Source: an uncultured Sphingorhabdus sp. (lineage in GTDB: Bacteria; Pseudomonadota; Alphaproteobacteria; Sphingomonadales; Sphingomonadaceae). From it: a DNA stretch of 41,415 bases. Both the position numbers and the translations under genes were made by a program. The stretch lies in the NCBI GenBank assembly GCA_937944295.1, contig CALDZL010000021.1, positions 1 to 41,415 of the forward strand. Reading direction: 5' to 3'. Of the stretch, positions 27,244 to 36,762 are shown in pieces. Each line of letters begins with the position of its first letter. Position 1 is the first letter of the stretch. The notes under the pieces were generated by a model. That model did not search any database. It saw nothing but the letters and a program-made list of their open reading frames with translations, and was not told where the DNA came from.

Positions 27244-28226
27244 CCGCCTGTCACATTCATATTTCGGTTAACAGAAAGGTTATTATCAGACATTTGATCC
27301 TCAAAATAATGGCGCTCAGGTTTAAGTTTGAGAGCTTTTTGTAGGAGTTTATCAACCTTTTGTATGCCGCCTATTACCAGAGCTTGCTTAAAATCTACAT
27401 ACATATCAGATCCTAAGCACATGAATAATTTGCCATCCGTAGTAAGTCTTAGTCTGTTGCAATCATCACAAAAATTTTGGCTTAAGGGCGTTATTAGCCC
27501 TAGTTTAAGGTTTAAACCTCTCACTAAAAAATAATGAGCAGGGCCAGAGCTTTTATAAGCAATAGGATCAATATTATATTGAGATTGTAAGGGCGCAATA
27601 AAATCTTTTAGCGCAATATAATTATCGGTGCGATGCTCTATATCATTACCAAGCGGCATTGTTTCAATCAAGGCCAAGTCGAAACCATGAGTTGCGCAAT
27701 AATGTGCCATAGCTGTTATTTCATCTTCATTTTGCCCTTTTAGAGCAACCATATTGATTTTAATGTGTAATCCTGTTGCCTTTGCTATATTTATGCCATC
27801 CAAGACATTTTCCAAATCACCGCCTTTTGTAAGGGTCTTAAATTTTGCAGCACACAGGGTATCAAGGCTAATGTTGATGCGGCGTACATTATTGGCATAA
27901 AGCATCTTACTATATTGTCTTAACCTGCTACCGTTGGTGGTAAGCGTTAATTCTTCTAATTTACCATTTTCAACATATTGCCCTAATTGTTTTATTAACA
28001 ATTCAATATCGCGTCTTACTAGCGGTTCACCACCGGTTAGACGTATTTTATTGATCCCATGATGGATGAAACGATCTGCCAATAATGCAATTTCTGTATA
28101 ATCCATCAATTTATTTTTGGGCATGAATGTGATATTTTCAGGCATGCAATATTGGCACCGAAAATTACATCTATCGGTCACCGATATCCGCAAATAATTT
28201 ATTTTTCGGCCATGTCCATCAATCAT
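27240..28226 (-). CDS. moaA: GTP 3',8-cyclase MoaA (molybdenum cofactor biosynthesis)
   Basis: The 328-residue radical-SAM enzyme makes 3',8-cyclo-GTP, the first step to cyclic pyranopterin. The SAM cluster is CNFRCQYC (Cys20, 24, 27). The C-terminal cluster ligands are in NFCDDCNRLRL and the later MCLG cysteine. The protein ends in Gly-Gly, the conserved tail that reaches the active site. The N-terminal GRKINYLRISVTDRC is standard. No other moa genes are in the window. It forms a two-gene unit with nadK and is divergent from the EAL protein gene. Confidence 0.96.
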   Translation of the reverse strand: MIDGHGRKINYLRISVTDRCNFRCQYCMPENITFMPKNKLMDYTEIALLADRFIHHGINKIRLTGGEPLVRRDIELLIKQLGQYVENGKLEELTLTTNGSRLRQYSKMLYANNVRRINISLDTLCAAKFKTLTKGGDLENVLDGINIAKATGLHIKINMVALKGQNEDEITAMAHYCATHGFDLALIETMPLGNDIEHRTDNYIALKDFIAPLQSQYNIDPIAYKSSGPAHYFLVRGLNLKLGLITPLSQNFCDDCNRLRLTTDGKLFMCLGSDMYVDFKQALVIGGIQKVDKLLQKALKLKPERHYFEDQMSDNNLSVNRNMNVTGG

Positions 28227-28269
28227 AATTTATACATAGCTTATTTGTTACAGTTATCCATCTTTAATT

Positions 28270-28285
28270 ATTGTGAATTAACAAT
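28270..28285. repeat. imperfect palindrome between moaA and the EAL gene
   Basis: ATTGTGAATTAACAAT is nearly its own reverse complement, with 5-base arms ATTGT/ACAAT and one further mismatched pair toward the centre. It sits in the 118-base divergent region about 45 bases from the moaA start and 60 from the EAL gene start, and could be an operator. Confidence 0.3.
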
Positions 28286-28344
28286 ATAGTGGACATTATT
28301 AATCGATATATTGCTTTATATCAAAGATAAGATAAGTAAGAAAT

Positions 28345-30384
28345 ATGGTTTATAATGATGCAGCTCATAAACGCGTATTTCTATTATCTTTTGAGGATAG
28401 AGACGGTTTAACAGCTAAAATTAAGTCATTGAATTGGAGTGTGATAGCAGCGCGGCGCAGTGATAATTTGCTCTCTCGCTTCATTGGTGCTGCAGCATCC
28501 ATAGCCATAATCGATCTGCGTGATATGCCCGAAAATGCATATGATGAGATTAGAGAGTTAAGTAATTTTATCGCAGCCAATGGTTTTGCATTATTATCTG
28601 CAGTTGATGTGAGTGATAATGCAATGATTGCCGATGCGAATAAAATTGAGGCAACTCATATTGTCACAGCTGGTGGTTCTGATGAATATTGGAATGCTAA
28701 TTTGGAGACAGCTCTGGCCATGCTTTCCAGATTACAAGGCAATGTATCCTCGCATATTATGGACGAGCGGCATAGCCGAACAGTGAATTATAGTTGGTCA
28801 TTTAATTTGAAAACATATGCGTTAGAGACAGGTTTTCTTATCCAAAACGCTATTAATCAGAATCTTTCATCATCTCAGCAAAATCATTTGAAAACAATAT
28901 ATCCAAAGACTTATTTATTACATTATCTATCTAAATACCAACGCCGTATTGCTATTGCAGCTTATAGAAGGTTGAGTATCGGTGACAATCAAAGTGGCTT
29001 TTCTCATAAATTGGTAGATAGGAACTTTATTCATCATCTCGAATTGAATGAACCTATACTCAGCGGTTATATGGAAGAAGTTTCAGAGATAAAAACTTGG
29101 AGGTCTCATGATCTATTGACTGGTGTGCGCAGCGGAAGTTTTGCCAGAAGCCATTTGCTTAATTGGAAATATAGTGTTGATGGCGGCCTAGGTTTAATCG
29201 CTATTGGGTTACGACAATTAGAGTTAATTAATAATCGGTTTGGTCGCGCACAGGGAAACGCTCTTATTCAACAAGCGGGTGAGCGCATATGCGATGCATT
29301 GTTGGATAAATCTAAAATTGATAATTTTGTTGCGCGTATATCAGGTAAAGAGTTTTTAGTCGTATTCAATGGTGATATCAGTCTGAAAATATTAAAAAAT
29401 ATGGCGGATGAAATTATTAAAGCATTAAGCGAATCCATTGATATCGATGGAGAAGAATATCATATATCCGCTAGGGCAGCTATATGTGTCGCGCAAAATA
29501 GTGAAGATGGGATCTCCGCCCTACGCCGTGCTAGTTTGACATTAAAAGAGGTTATGAAGCATCCGAATTTGATTATATCGGTTGCAGATATTAATCAGAA
29601 TATTAACCCACAATATAATGAAAATATTGAGAAGGAATTACGTTCTGCTATTGATAATAATCAAATAGAAGTTGTTTTCCAGCCACAATTTAATATTGAT
29701 AATGGGCAGGTTATTGGTGCCGAAGCCCTTGCGAGATGGAATCACCCCAGCTTAGGGAAATTAGGCGCTGATACATTATTCTCTGTGGCAGATAGATGCG
29801 ATTATCGTGATGTAATTTCGCAGCACATTCAAAATCTTGCGCTTAATATATGTTCTAATTGGCCTTCCGCAATGGCGGATTTACGATTGTCAGTCAATGT
29901 GACACCACAACAGATGAGCGATAATGATTTCACCCAATCTTTTATCAAAATGATTGATCAAAATGGTTTGAACCCAGAGCAATTGACCATCGAATTAACC
30001 GAAGAAAATCTAATAGAGAATTTTAAACTAACCAGAAAGTCCTTATTATCTCTGCGCGAAAAAGGCATTAAAATAGCTATTGATGATTTTGGAACAGGAT
30101 ATAGCAGCCTATCCTATATTTCTGAATTGCCTCTGGACTATTTAAAATTAGATAAGTCCCTCATACATAATATCACGCGCTCCAATAAGGATTTGATGGT
30201 GCTACGATCAATTATTGCTCTAGGACGTGCAGTTAAAGTTAAAACCATAGCCGAAGGCGTTGAAACACAAGATTTATTAAAATTATTAAGCCAAGAAAAA
30301 TGTGATATTTATCAAGGTTATTTTGGTTCTAAACCTTTATCTGTTCAACAGTTTGAGAAATTCACACTTCGAAACCACATTTAA
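28345..30384 (+). CDS. receiver-like / degenerate GGDEF / EAL c-di-GMP phosphodiesterase
   Basis: The 679-residue cytoplasmic protein starts with about 130 residues resembling a receiver domain (IAIIDLRDM). A GGDEF-type domain follows (about 250-410), whose signature is SGKEF at 333-337 instead of GGDEF and which has no inhibitory RxxD just before it. The C-terminal EAL domain is complete: EAL at 460-462, SVNVTP, ELTEENL, DDFGTGYSS, LKLDKS and AEGVET. I infer that it breaks down c-di-GMP and that the cyclase part is regulatory. No TM or signal peptide is seen. The Shine-Dalgarno before ATG 28345 is weak. It converges on mfd with 7 bases between stops. Confidence 0.9.
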   Translation: MVYNDAAHKRVFLLSFEDRDGLTAKIKSLNWSVIAARRSDNLLSRFIGAAASIAIIDLRDMPENAYDEIRELSNFIAANGFALLSAVDVSDNAMIADANKIEATHIVTAGGSDEYWNANLETALAMLSRLQGNVSSHIMDERHSRTVNYSWSFNLKTYALETGFLIQNAINQNLSSSQQNHLKTIYPKTYLLHYLSKYQRRIAIAAYRRLSIGDNQSGFSHKLVDRNFIHHLELNEPILSGYMEEVSEIKTWRSHDLLTGVRSGSFARSHLLNWKYSVDGGLGLIAIGLRQLELINNRFGRAQGNALIQQAGERICDALLDKSKIDNFVARISGKEFLVVFNGDISLKILKNMADEIIKALSESIDIDGEEYHISARAAICVAQNSEDGISALRRASLTLKEVMKHPNLIISVADINQNINPQYNENIEKELRSAIDNNQIEVVFQPQFNIDNGQVIGAEALARWNHPSLGKLGADTLFSVADRCDYRDVISQHIQNLALNICSNWPSAMADLRLSVNVTPQQMSDNDFTQSFIKMIDQNGLNPEQLTIELTEENLIENFKLTRKSLLSLREKGIKIAIDDFGTGYSSLSYISELPLDYLKLDKSLIHNITRSNKDLMVLRSIIALGRAVKVKTIAEGVETQDLLKLLSQEKCDIYQGYFGSKPLSVQQFEKFTLRNHI

Positions 30385-30391
30385 TTAGCAT

Positions 30392-33300
30392 TTATGTAGA
30401 TGTTTTACGATTAGCGGATAATAATCCTTTTGATAGCTGCAGACATCCATTGAGACGACTTTGCGGATCACGCCATATACGGGTTATCACCAATTTCCCG
30501 TCGGGGCGTAATTTGGCAATTTGACCTAATTTTTGAACATAGGATAGCAAACCTTTAATATCGGGAGGTCTATCATTTTGGAAACTAATTAAAGCACCGC
30601 GTGCGCCGATCTCAATTTTTGTAACGCAAGCTCTCAGAGCATTTTGTTTAATCTCGATTAAACGTATTAAATTTGCTGTTGGTTCTGGTAATTCGCCAAA
30701 ACGATCGGTTATTTCTGCCGCAAAAGATTCCAGCTCATCTTTACTCTCTAGTGTATTTAGGCGTCTGTAAAGACCCATACGCACGGGTAAGTCAGGTACA
30801 TAATCTTCTGGGATTAATATAGGGGCATCAATGGTAATCTGCGGGCTAAAGCTCGCTTCGACTTTAGCTAGACCTTGGTCATTGGCCCGTGCTTCTAATA
30901 TCGCTTCTTCGAGCATAGACTGATAGAGTTCAAAGCCGACCTCTTTGATGTGTCCTGATTGTTCATCGCCGACCAAATTGCCAGCGCCTCTGATGTCTAA
31001 ATCATGGCTAGCGAGTTGAAACCCGCCGCCTAAATTGTCCAAATCACCTAAGACTTTTAATCGTTTCTCGGCTGTTTCCGTTAAAACTCTATCGTCTTTA
31101 GTGGTTAAATAAGCATAAGCGCGCGTTTTTGAACGCCCAACACGCCCGCGCAATTGATAGAGCTGAGCAAGACCAAAGCGGTCAGCACGGTGAATTATCA
31201 TTGTATTGGCGGATGGAATATCGAGACCGCTCTCCACAATCGTAGTGGATAATAAAATGTCATATTTCTTGTCGTAAAAAGCATTCATGCGCTCTTCAAT
31301 ATCAGCTGGGACCATTTGACCATGTGCAGAGATATATTTAACTTCTGGAATCTCTGTTCGTAAATATTCCTCTATATCGGTCAAATCAGCAATTCTGGGG
31401 ACGACAAAAAAGCTCTGTCCACCGCGATAATGCTCGCGCATCAAGGCTTCTTTTATGACGACACCATCCCAAGGCATGACATAGGTGCGCACAGCTAGTC
31501 GGTCTACAGGCGGTGTTTGAATGACTGATAATTCGCGAAGCCCGCTCATCGCCATTTGCAAGGTACGCGGTATCGGCGTTGCGGTAAGTGTTAGCATATG
31601 AACGTCGGTTTTAAGGGCTTTTAGACGTTCTTTATGGGTTACGCCAAATCTCTGTTCTTCATCTACGATAACAAGGCCGAGTCGTTTAAAATCTGTGGTT
31701 TTGGCCAATAAAGCATGAGTGCCAATAACAATATCAACAGTTCCATCGGCCAATCCAGCGCGTGTTTTTGTGGCTTCTTTTGTTGTAACCAAACGCGATA
31801 ACCGTCCAATATTAAAGGGTAGATCACGGAAACGCTCGACAAATCCATTATAATGTTGGCGTGCTAATAATGTAGTGGGTGCAATGATAGCGACTTGCAT
31901 ACCCGATAGAGCGGCCACAAATGCAGCGCGAAGGGCAACTTCTGTTTTACCAAACCCGACATCGCCGCACACCAATCTATCCATGGGTTTGCCAGAAGTT
32001 AAATCTTCCAATACTTCGTGGATGACGCGTTCTTGGTCTTCGGTTTCTTGATAGGGAAAGCGGTTGATAAATTCATTATAAGCAGATTCGTCTACATCTA
32101 CCGTTTGACCACTGCGCAGCGCGCGTTGAGCAGCCGTTTTCATAAGCTCATGGGCTATGGCTCGGATGCGTTCTTTAAGCTTGGATTTGCGGCGCTGCCA
32201 AGCCTCTCCACCCAATTTATCAAGCGGAACTGTGTCTCCCGATGCACCATATCGGCTGAGTACATCTATATTTTCTACGGGAACGAATAATTTATCGCCG
32301 CCTGCATAGGTTAAGGATACACAATCATGCGGGCTGTTGCCAACTTCAATGCACATTAAACCTTCATACCGACCGATACCATGATCAACATGCACCACCA
32401 AATCGCCAACAGCCAGCGCTGCTAATTCCTCCATAAAGGCATCAGCACTTTTGCGGTTTTTGCGGCGACGAACTAAGCGATCACCCAAAATATCTTGTTC
32501 GGTAATTAGCGCTATATCAGGGGCAGTAAAACCATGATCTATGGCCAAGATAATCATGGCGGTTGCACCTTTGGAAGCGATAGCTTGGGCTTCTTGCCAA
32601 TTTGCGGCTTCTGCAAAAATATTGTCGCTATTTTCGCTCATCAATTTGAGCATACGGCTGCGCGCACCATTGCTATAATTGGCGATAATGGTTTTACTAT
32701 TAGATTTCTTTAAGGCTTTTATGTGCGCATTGACCGCGCCATAAACAGCCGTTTTTTGGGCGCGCTCTGGAGCAAAATCGCGACCAGATTTAATAGAGAA
32801 TGAGAGTGTGTTTGCGTTATCAGGCTCGTCAAAATTACTGAGCAAATGCACTGGACGCTCGGCGTAAATTGTATCGCATTCCTCGGCGCTCAGATATAAT
32901 TTTTCTGGCTCTAGCGGGCGGTATGCCCCTATTTCCTTAGTCTCAACGCGAACGCGGTTTTGATAATAATCTTCTATTGCATCAAAGCGTTGTTGCGCCG
33001 CTGCATGGCAAGCTTGATCGCGTATGATAATATCATCGCTTGATAGATGGTCGAATAATGGAACCATCTTATCTTCAATAAGGGGCAACCAATGATCCAT
33101 GCCAGCCAGTCGGCGACCTTCTGATATAGCTTGATAGAGCGGATCACTGGTTGCATTGGCACCATGACGTTCGCGGTAGGCCGTTCTAAAGCGCCTAATC
33201 GCATCTTCATCAAGACAGGATTCAACAGCAGGATAGAGATCAAGCCTATCCATACGGCCCGTTGTACGTTGATTTTCAGCATTAAATTTTCTAATGCTCT

Positions 33301-33877
33301 CGAGCTCATCACCAAAAAAGTCGAGTCTAATACCATGATCTAATCCCGAAGGAAATAAATCTACCAAACTGCCGCGCATTGCAAATTCACCAGGTTCAGA
33401 GACCGTATCGACACGGTAGTAACCATTGGATTGTAGCAAGGCGGCTATTCTCTCACGCGAAATATTATGCCCTATTTTTAAAACTTCACCCGTTTGACGC
33501 ACCCTGAATGGCGATATATTTTTTTGAATCACAGCGCCAATGGTCGTAACCAATAATTGACTCTCTCTAATCGGCAACTGCAAAGCTTGCAGTGTCGCCA
33601 TACGCTCTGATGTGATATTGAGCGATGGTGATGCTCTGTCATAGGGCAGACAATCCCAGGCGGGATATTGCAATATTTCGATTTCTTTTGCGAAATAGGG
33701 AACACTCTCTGCTACCGAGCGCATTGTCACTTCATCGGGCGCTATAAATACTGCGCGTCCTTTGCTGGCCCGTGCAATATCCGTCAATAGAATCGGCGTA
33801 AAGCCAGCTGCAACACCCGACAAAGTAAGGGCGTTTTTGCTGCTTAATATATTGTGGATTTCAGTATTATTTTGCAT
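30392..33877 (-). CDS. mfd: transcription-repair coupling factor Mfd
   Basis: The 1161-residue protein removes RNA polymerase stalled at lesions and recruits UvrA. The N-terminal UvrB-like module is followed by the RNA-polymerase-interacting region (VGDLVVHVDHGIGRYEGL). The RecG-like motor has GDVGFGKTE (Lys644), DEEQRFGV, LTATPIPRTLQMAMSGLRE, TTIVESGLDIPSAN and QLRGRVGRS. The C-terminal TRCF domain ends with the short basic tail. It is full length. sdhE lies 37 bases upstream on the same strand, probably in one transcript. Confidence 0.97.
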   Translation of the reverse strand: MQNNTEIHNILSSKNALTLSGVAAGFTPILLTDIARASKGRAVFIAPDEVTMRSVAESVPYFAKEIEILQYPAWDCLPYDRASPSLNITSERMATLQALQLPIRESQLLVTTIGAVIQKNISPFRVRQTGEVLKIGHNISRERIAALLQSNGYYRVDTVSEPGEFAMRGSLVDLFPSGLDHGIRLDFFGDELESIRKFNAENQRTTGRMDRLDLYPAVESCLDEDAIRRFRTAYRERHGANATSDPLYQAISEGRRLAGMDHWLPLIEDKMVPLFDHLSSDDIIIRDQACHAAAQQRFDAIEDYYQNRVRVETKEIGAYRPLEPEKLYLSAEECDTIYAERPVHLLSNFDEPDNANTLSFSIKSGRDFAPERAQKTAVYGAVNAHIKALKKSNSKTIIANYSNGARSRMLKLMSENSDNIFAEAANWQEAQAIASKGATAMIILAIDHGFTAPDIALITEQDILGDRLVRRRKNRKSADAFMEELAALAVGDLVVHVDHGIGRYEGLMCIEVGNSPHDCVSLTYAGGDKLFVPVENIDVLSRYGASGDTVPLDKLGGEAWQRRKSKLKERIRAIAHELMKTAAQRALRSGQTVDVDESAYNEFINRFPYQETEDQERVIHEVLEDLTSGKPMDRLVCGDVGFGKTEVALRAAFVAALSGMQVAIIAPTTLLARQHYNGFVERFRDLPFNIGRLSRLVTTKEATKTRAGLADGTVDIVIGTHALLAKTTDFKRLGLVIVDEEQRFGVTHKERLKALKTDVHMLTLTATPIPRTLQMAMSGLRELSVIQTPPVDRLAVRTYVMPWDGVVIKEALMREHYRGGQSFFVVPRIADLTDIEEYLRTEIPEVKYISAHGQMVPADIEERMNAFYDKKYDILLSTTIVESGLDIPSANTMIIHRADRFGLAQLYQLRGRVGRSKTRAYAYLTTKDDRVLTETAEKRLKVLGDLDNLGGGFQLASHDLDIRGAGNLVGDEQSGHIKEVGFELYQSMLEEAILEARANDQGLAKVEASFSPQITIDAPILIPEDYVPDLPVRMGLYRRLNTLESKDELESFAAEITDRFGELPEPTANLIRLIEIKQNALRACVTKIEIGARGALISFQNDRPPDIKGLLSYVQKLGQIAKLRPDGKLVITRIWRDPQSRLNGCLQLSKGLLSANRKTST

Positions 33878-33914
33878 ATTTACTCTATTAAAAACAGCGG
33901 TTTCATTGTGCTAT

Positions 33915-34199
33915 TCAATCCATATCCTCTATACCCTTAGGCACATTGATATAATCTAATTTTTTCATCACATCCATCATCGGCCCTTGGAAAGATTTGG
34001 GAACTTCAATGGTTCCCATGGCCCAGCCCATAATATCCACATCTTGCTCGTTCAATAATCTCTCAAACCAAGCATTCTCCTCTTCATTCCAAGAGGCTCC
34101 ATATTTATCAAAATAACCGCCGATTATTGCATCAGCTTCGCGCGTACCACGATGCCATGACCGAAAATATAATTTACGAAGTTGTGCTTTATTCGCCAT
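33915..34199 (-). CDS. sdhE: FAD assembly factor SdhE (succinate dehydrogenase assembly factor 2)
   Basis: The 94-residue protein helps attach FAD covalently to SdhA. The family motif around SWHRGTREAD (Arg17-Gly18 to Glu21) matches the conserved RGxxE surface, and WxxxENAWFERLLNEQDVDI is also typical. The ATG has AAAGGAT a few bases upstream. It precedes mfd and is divergent from recG, a layout common in alphaproteobacteria. Confidence 0.93.
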   Translation of the reverse strand: MANKAQLRKLYFRSWHRGTREADAIIGGYFDKYGASWNEEENAWFERLLNEQDVDIMGWAMGTIEVPKSFQGPMMDVMKKLDYINVPKGIEDMD

Positions 34200-34263
34200 A
34201 ATTTATCCTTTGTAATATTGACTACTGGAATAGTTTGCCGAGCCGTTATAAGGTGCGATAGTC

Positions 34264-36357
34264 ATGCGGCCCGATATACTCAATCCACTATTTTCAGAAG
34301 TACAATCGCTAAAAGGGGTTGGGCCGCGCTTGAATAAACCATTAGAGCGTTTAAAATTACAGCGCGTTAAAGATATACTCTATCATTTTCCGCATGATTT
34401 CACACATCGTAATTATCGAGAAACCTTAGATATAGGCGATGTTGGGCATAATATCATTATTAAAATTACCGTTGTCGATATGCGTTCAGGTCACAATTAT
34501 CGCAGCCCATTGAGGATTATTGGGGCCGATAAAAATGGTGATACAGTTAGCCTAATTTTTTTTGGTAAAAATGCGGGTTGGGCAAAAAAACAACTACCTA
34601 TGGAATCGCATCGGATTATTTCGGGTAAATTAGAACAATATGGCGATGAACTGCAAATTGTTCATCCCGACCATATATCGGGATATAAAACTGATTCTGA
34701 TCAAGATGATTCTCTAAATAATCAGAATGACTTATCTGTTCCTCTTGTAGAACCCATATACCCCTTATCAGAAAGCATTACTAATGGCCGTTTGAGGCAA
34801 TTGGTAAAAGAAGCACTGGTTATTTGTCCAACAATAGAGGAGTGGATTGAACCATCATTACTCAAAAAAAAGGAATGGAAGAGCTGGTATGATTCTATAG
34901 AGATTATGCATAGTGAATATAGTGAGAATGCGCATGATCGGCTTGCTTATGATGAATTATTAGCCAATCAAATTACGATGCAATTGGTACGGGCTGAATT
35001 GGACAATCGCAAATGTTTGCCCATTAATAGTGATGATAGGCTGACTCAAATGCTACATCTGCCCTTTGAGATGACGGGTGCGCAAAAAAGGGTGATTGCC
35101 GAGATAAAAGGGGATTTAGAACAGAGCCGTCCAATGTTACGGCTATTACAAGGAGATGTGGGGTCTGGTAAGACAATAGTCGCATTGATGGCCTTGTTGC
35201 AATGCGTAGAATCGGGCTATCAAGGAGCATTTTTAGCACCAACAGAGATATTAGCACGGCAACATTTTGCCAATTTACAACAAATGCTGGCGCCTTTACC
35301 TGTTAATATTGCAATTCTGACGGGCCGAGATAAAGGCAAAGTGCGTGAAGCAACATTGATGGGTCTAGCGGATGGTTCCATTGATATTATTATTGGTACG
35401 CACGCCATTTTTCAAGAAGCGGTTACCTATAAAAATCTGGCAGTTGCGGTTATCGATGAGCAGCATAAATTTGGTGTTAGCCAGCGTTTGATGCTCACCA
35501 AAAAGGGTAGGGGCGTACCGCATCTGTTAGTGATGACAGCAACGCCGATACCCAGAACGCTTGCCTTGGCTTGCTATGGTGAAATGGATGTCTCGCAGCT
35601 TGATGAACTGCCTCCAGGGCGAACACCTATTGAAACAGTAGTGATGCCCGAAACTCGAATGAATGATATTGTGAGTGGACTTGAGCGGCATATATCTTCT
35701 GGAAAACAGGCCTTTTGGGTGTGTCCGCTTATCGAACAAAGCAGCAGCGGTAAAGCCGCTGCAGAGGTTAGAGCCGAGATGCTACAAAAGCATTTTGGCA
35801 ACAAGGTCGCTATGGTCCATGGTAGAATGAAAAGTCAGGACAAAGACAAAGTCATGGAAGCTTTCATCAACAAAGAAATATTATTATTAGTGGCAACTAC
35901 AGTTATAGAAGTGGGCGTTGATGTTCCCAATGCGAGTTTGATGATAGTGGAAGCAGCGGATAGTTTTGGCTTGGCGCAATTGCATCAATTACGCGGACGT
36001 GTGGGCAGGGGTAGCGAGAAATCTATATGTTTATTGATAAGGTCAGAGGAATTATCAGAAACTGCACATGCTAGGCTGAGCTTGATGCGTAAGAGCAATG
36101 ATGGGTTTGAGATTGCCGAAGAAGATTTAAATTTACGTGGAGCAGGAGAGATGATTGGCACGCGTCAATCAGGTAGCTCGCCTTTTCAAGTCGCCAATGA
36201 TAAGCAAGTAAGAGCATTGCTCTCTACTGCGGCAGATGATGCAAAATTGCTGGTACAAAGAGACGGAGGTCTCTCTGGTAGACGTGGTGAGGCAGTGCGT
36301 GTTTTACTCTATTTATTTGAGCGAGATGCAGGAGTTACTACCTTGCGCAGTGGATAA
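34264..36357 (+). CDS. recG: ATP-dependent DNA helicase RecG
   Basis: The 697-residue helicase remodels stalled forks and branched DNA. The N-terminal wedge/OB region opens with SLKGVGPRLNKPLERL. The motor has GDVGSGKT (297-304), APTEILARQH, DEQHKFGV, MTATPIPRTLALACYGEMD, TTVIEVGVDVPNAS and QLRGRVGRG, with the C-terminal LRGAGEMIGTRQSG. DEQHKFGV separates it from Mfd. The Shine-Dalgarno is weak. Its stop directly abuts the stop of the PilZ gene on the other strand. Confidence 0.97.
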   Translation: MRPDILNPLFSEVQSLKGVGPRLNKPLERLKLQRVKDILYHFPHDFTHRNYRETLDIGDVGHNIIIKITVVDMRSGHNYRSPLRIIGADKNGDTVSLIFFGKNAGWAKKQLPMESHRIISGKLEQYGDELQIVHPDHISGYKTDSDQDDSLNNQNDLSVPLVEPIYPLSESITNGRLRQLVKEALVICPTIEEWIEPSLLKKKEWKSWYDSIEIMHSEYSENAHDRLAYDELLANQITMQLVRAELDNRKCLPINSDDRLTQMLHLPFEMTGAQKRVIAEIKGDLEQSRPMLRLLQGDVGSGKTIVALMALLQCVESGYQGAFLAPTEILARQHFANLQQMLAPLPVNIAILTGRDKGKVREATLMGLADGSIDIIIGTHAIFQEAVTYKNLAVAVIDEQHKFGVSQRLMLTKKGRGVPHLLVMTATPIPRTLALACYGEMDVSQLDELPPGRTPIETVVMPETRMNDIVSGLERHISSGKQAFWVCPLIEQSSSGKAAAEVRAEMLQKHFGNKVAMVHGRMKSQDKDKVMEAFINKEILLLVATTVIEVGVDVPNASLMIVEAADSFGLAQLHQLRGRVGRGSEKSICLLIRSEELSETAHARLSLMRKSNDGFEIAEEDLNLRGAGEMIGTRQSGSSPFQVANDKQVRALLSTAADDAKLLVQRDGGLSGRRGEAVRVLLYLFERDAGVTTLRSG

Positions 36358-36681
36358 TTATCGACTTGAGATGCCTACTTTGTCGAGCATAGCTAAAAAC
36401 TCTGGGACACGAATAACACGTTCAAATTGCAAGCCTGCGCGATTATCAATCGCCCATAATACTAAAGACTCGACATGACCAGCTTCTGGCAGCCTAATGG
36501 TGATTCGATCACCACGTTGCAATTTTTCATTATTATCTATCATAAAACCATGAGCAGAGATATTAATAACATGAACTGGAACATCTCCATATTTTCTGCT
36601 CTCAGTGATAGAATTAAAATCGGCTCTATGTCTGGCCGCTCTTCTTTGATCTGAACTATTATTATTTTCTATGATTTGCAT
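36358..36681 (-). CDS. PilZ domain protein (predicted c-di-GMP receptor)
   Basis: The 107-residue protein is essentially one PilZ domain. Both c-di-GMP-binding motifs are present: Arg13-x3-Arg17 in RRAARHRADF, and NxSxxG at 40-45 (NISAHG). It has no TM or signal peptide, so it is a small cytoplasmic receptor. Its partner is not evident. AGGATAA lies ahead of the ATG, directly after a perfect inverted repeat (36694-36716). It is downstream of tyrS on the same strand and its stop codon abuts that of recG. Confidence 0.9.
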   Translation of the reverse strand: MQIIENNNSSDQRRAARHRADFNSITESRKYGDVPVHVINISAHGFMIDNNEKLQRGDRITIRLPEAGHVESLVLWAIDNRAGLQFERVIRVPEFLAMLDKVGISSR

Positions 36682-36693
36682 AATTTATTATCC

Positions 36694-36716
36694 TGTTCAT
36701 AGGCCTAATATGAACA
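36694..36716. repeat. inverted repeat directly upstream of the PilZ gene
   Basis: TGTTCATA (36694-36701) and TATGAACA (36709-36716) are perfect 8-base inverse copies separated by 7 bases. On the minus strand the repeat ends right at the PilZ Shine-Dalgarno, 12 bases from the ATG. No T run follows, so it is not a terminator of tyrS. It fits an operator or a leader hairpin. Confidence 0.65.
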
Positions 36717-36762
36717 AAAACGCTAAAAAAATGGTAAATATTATCAAAATTTATGAATTTTA

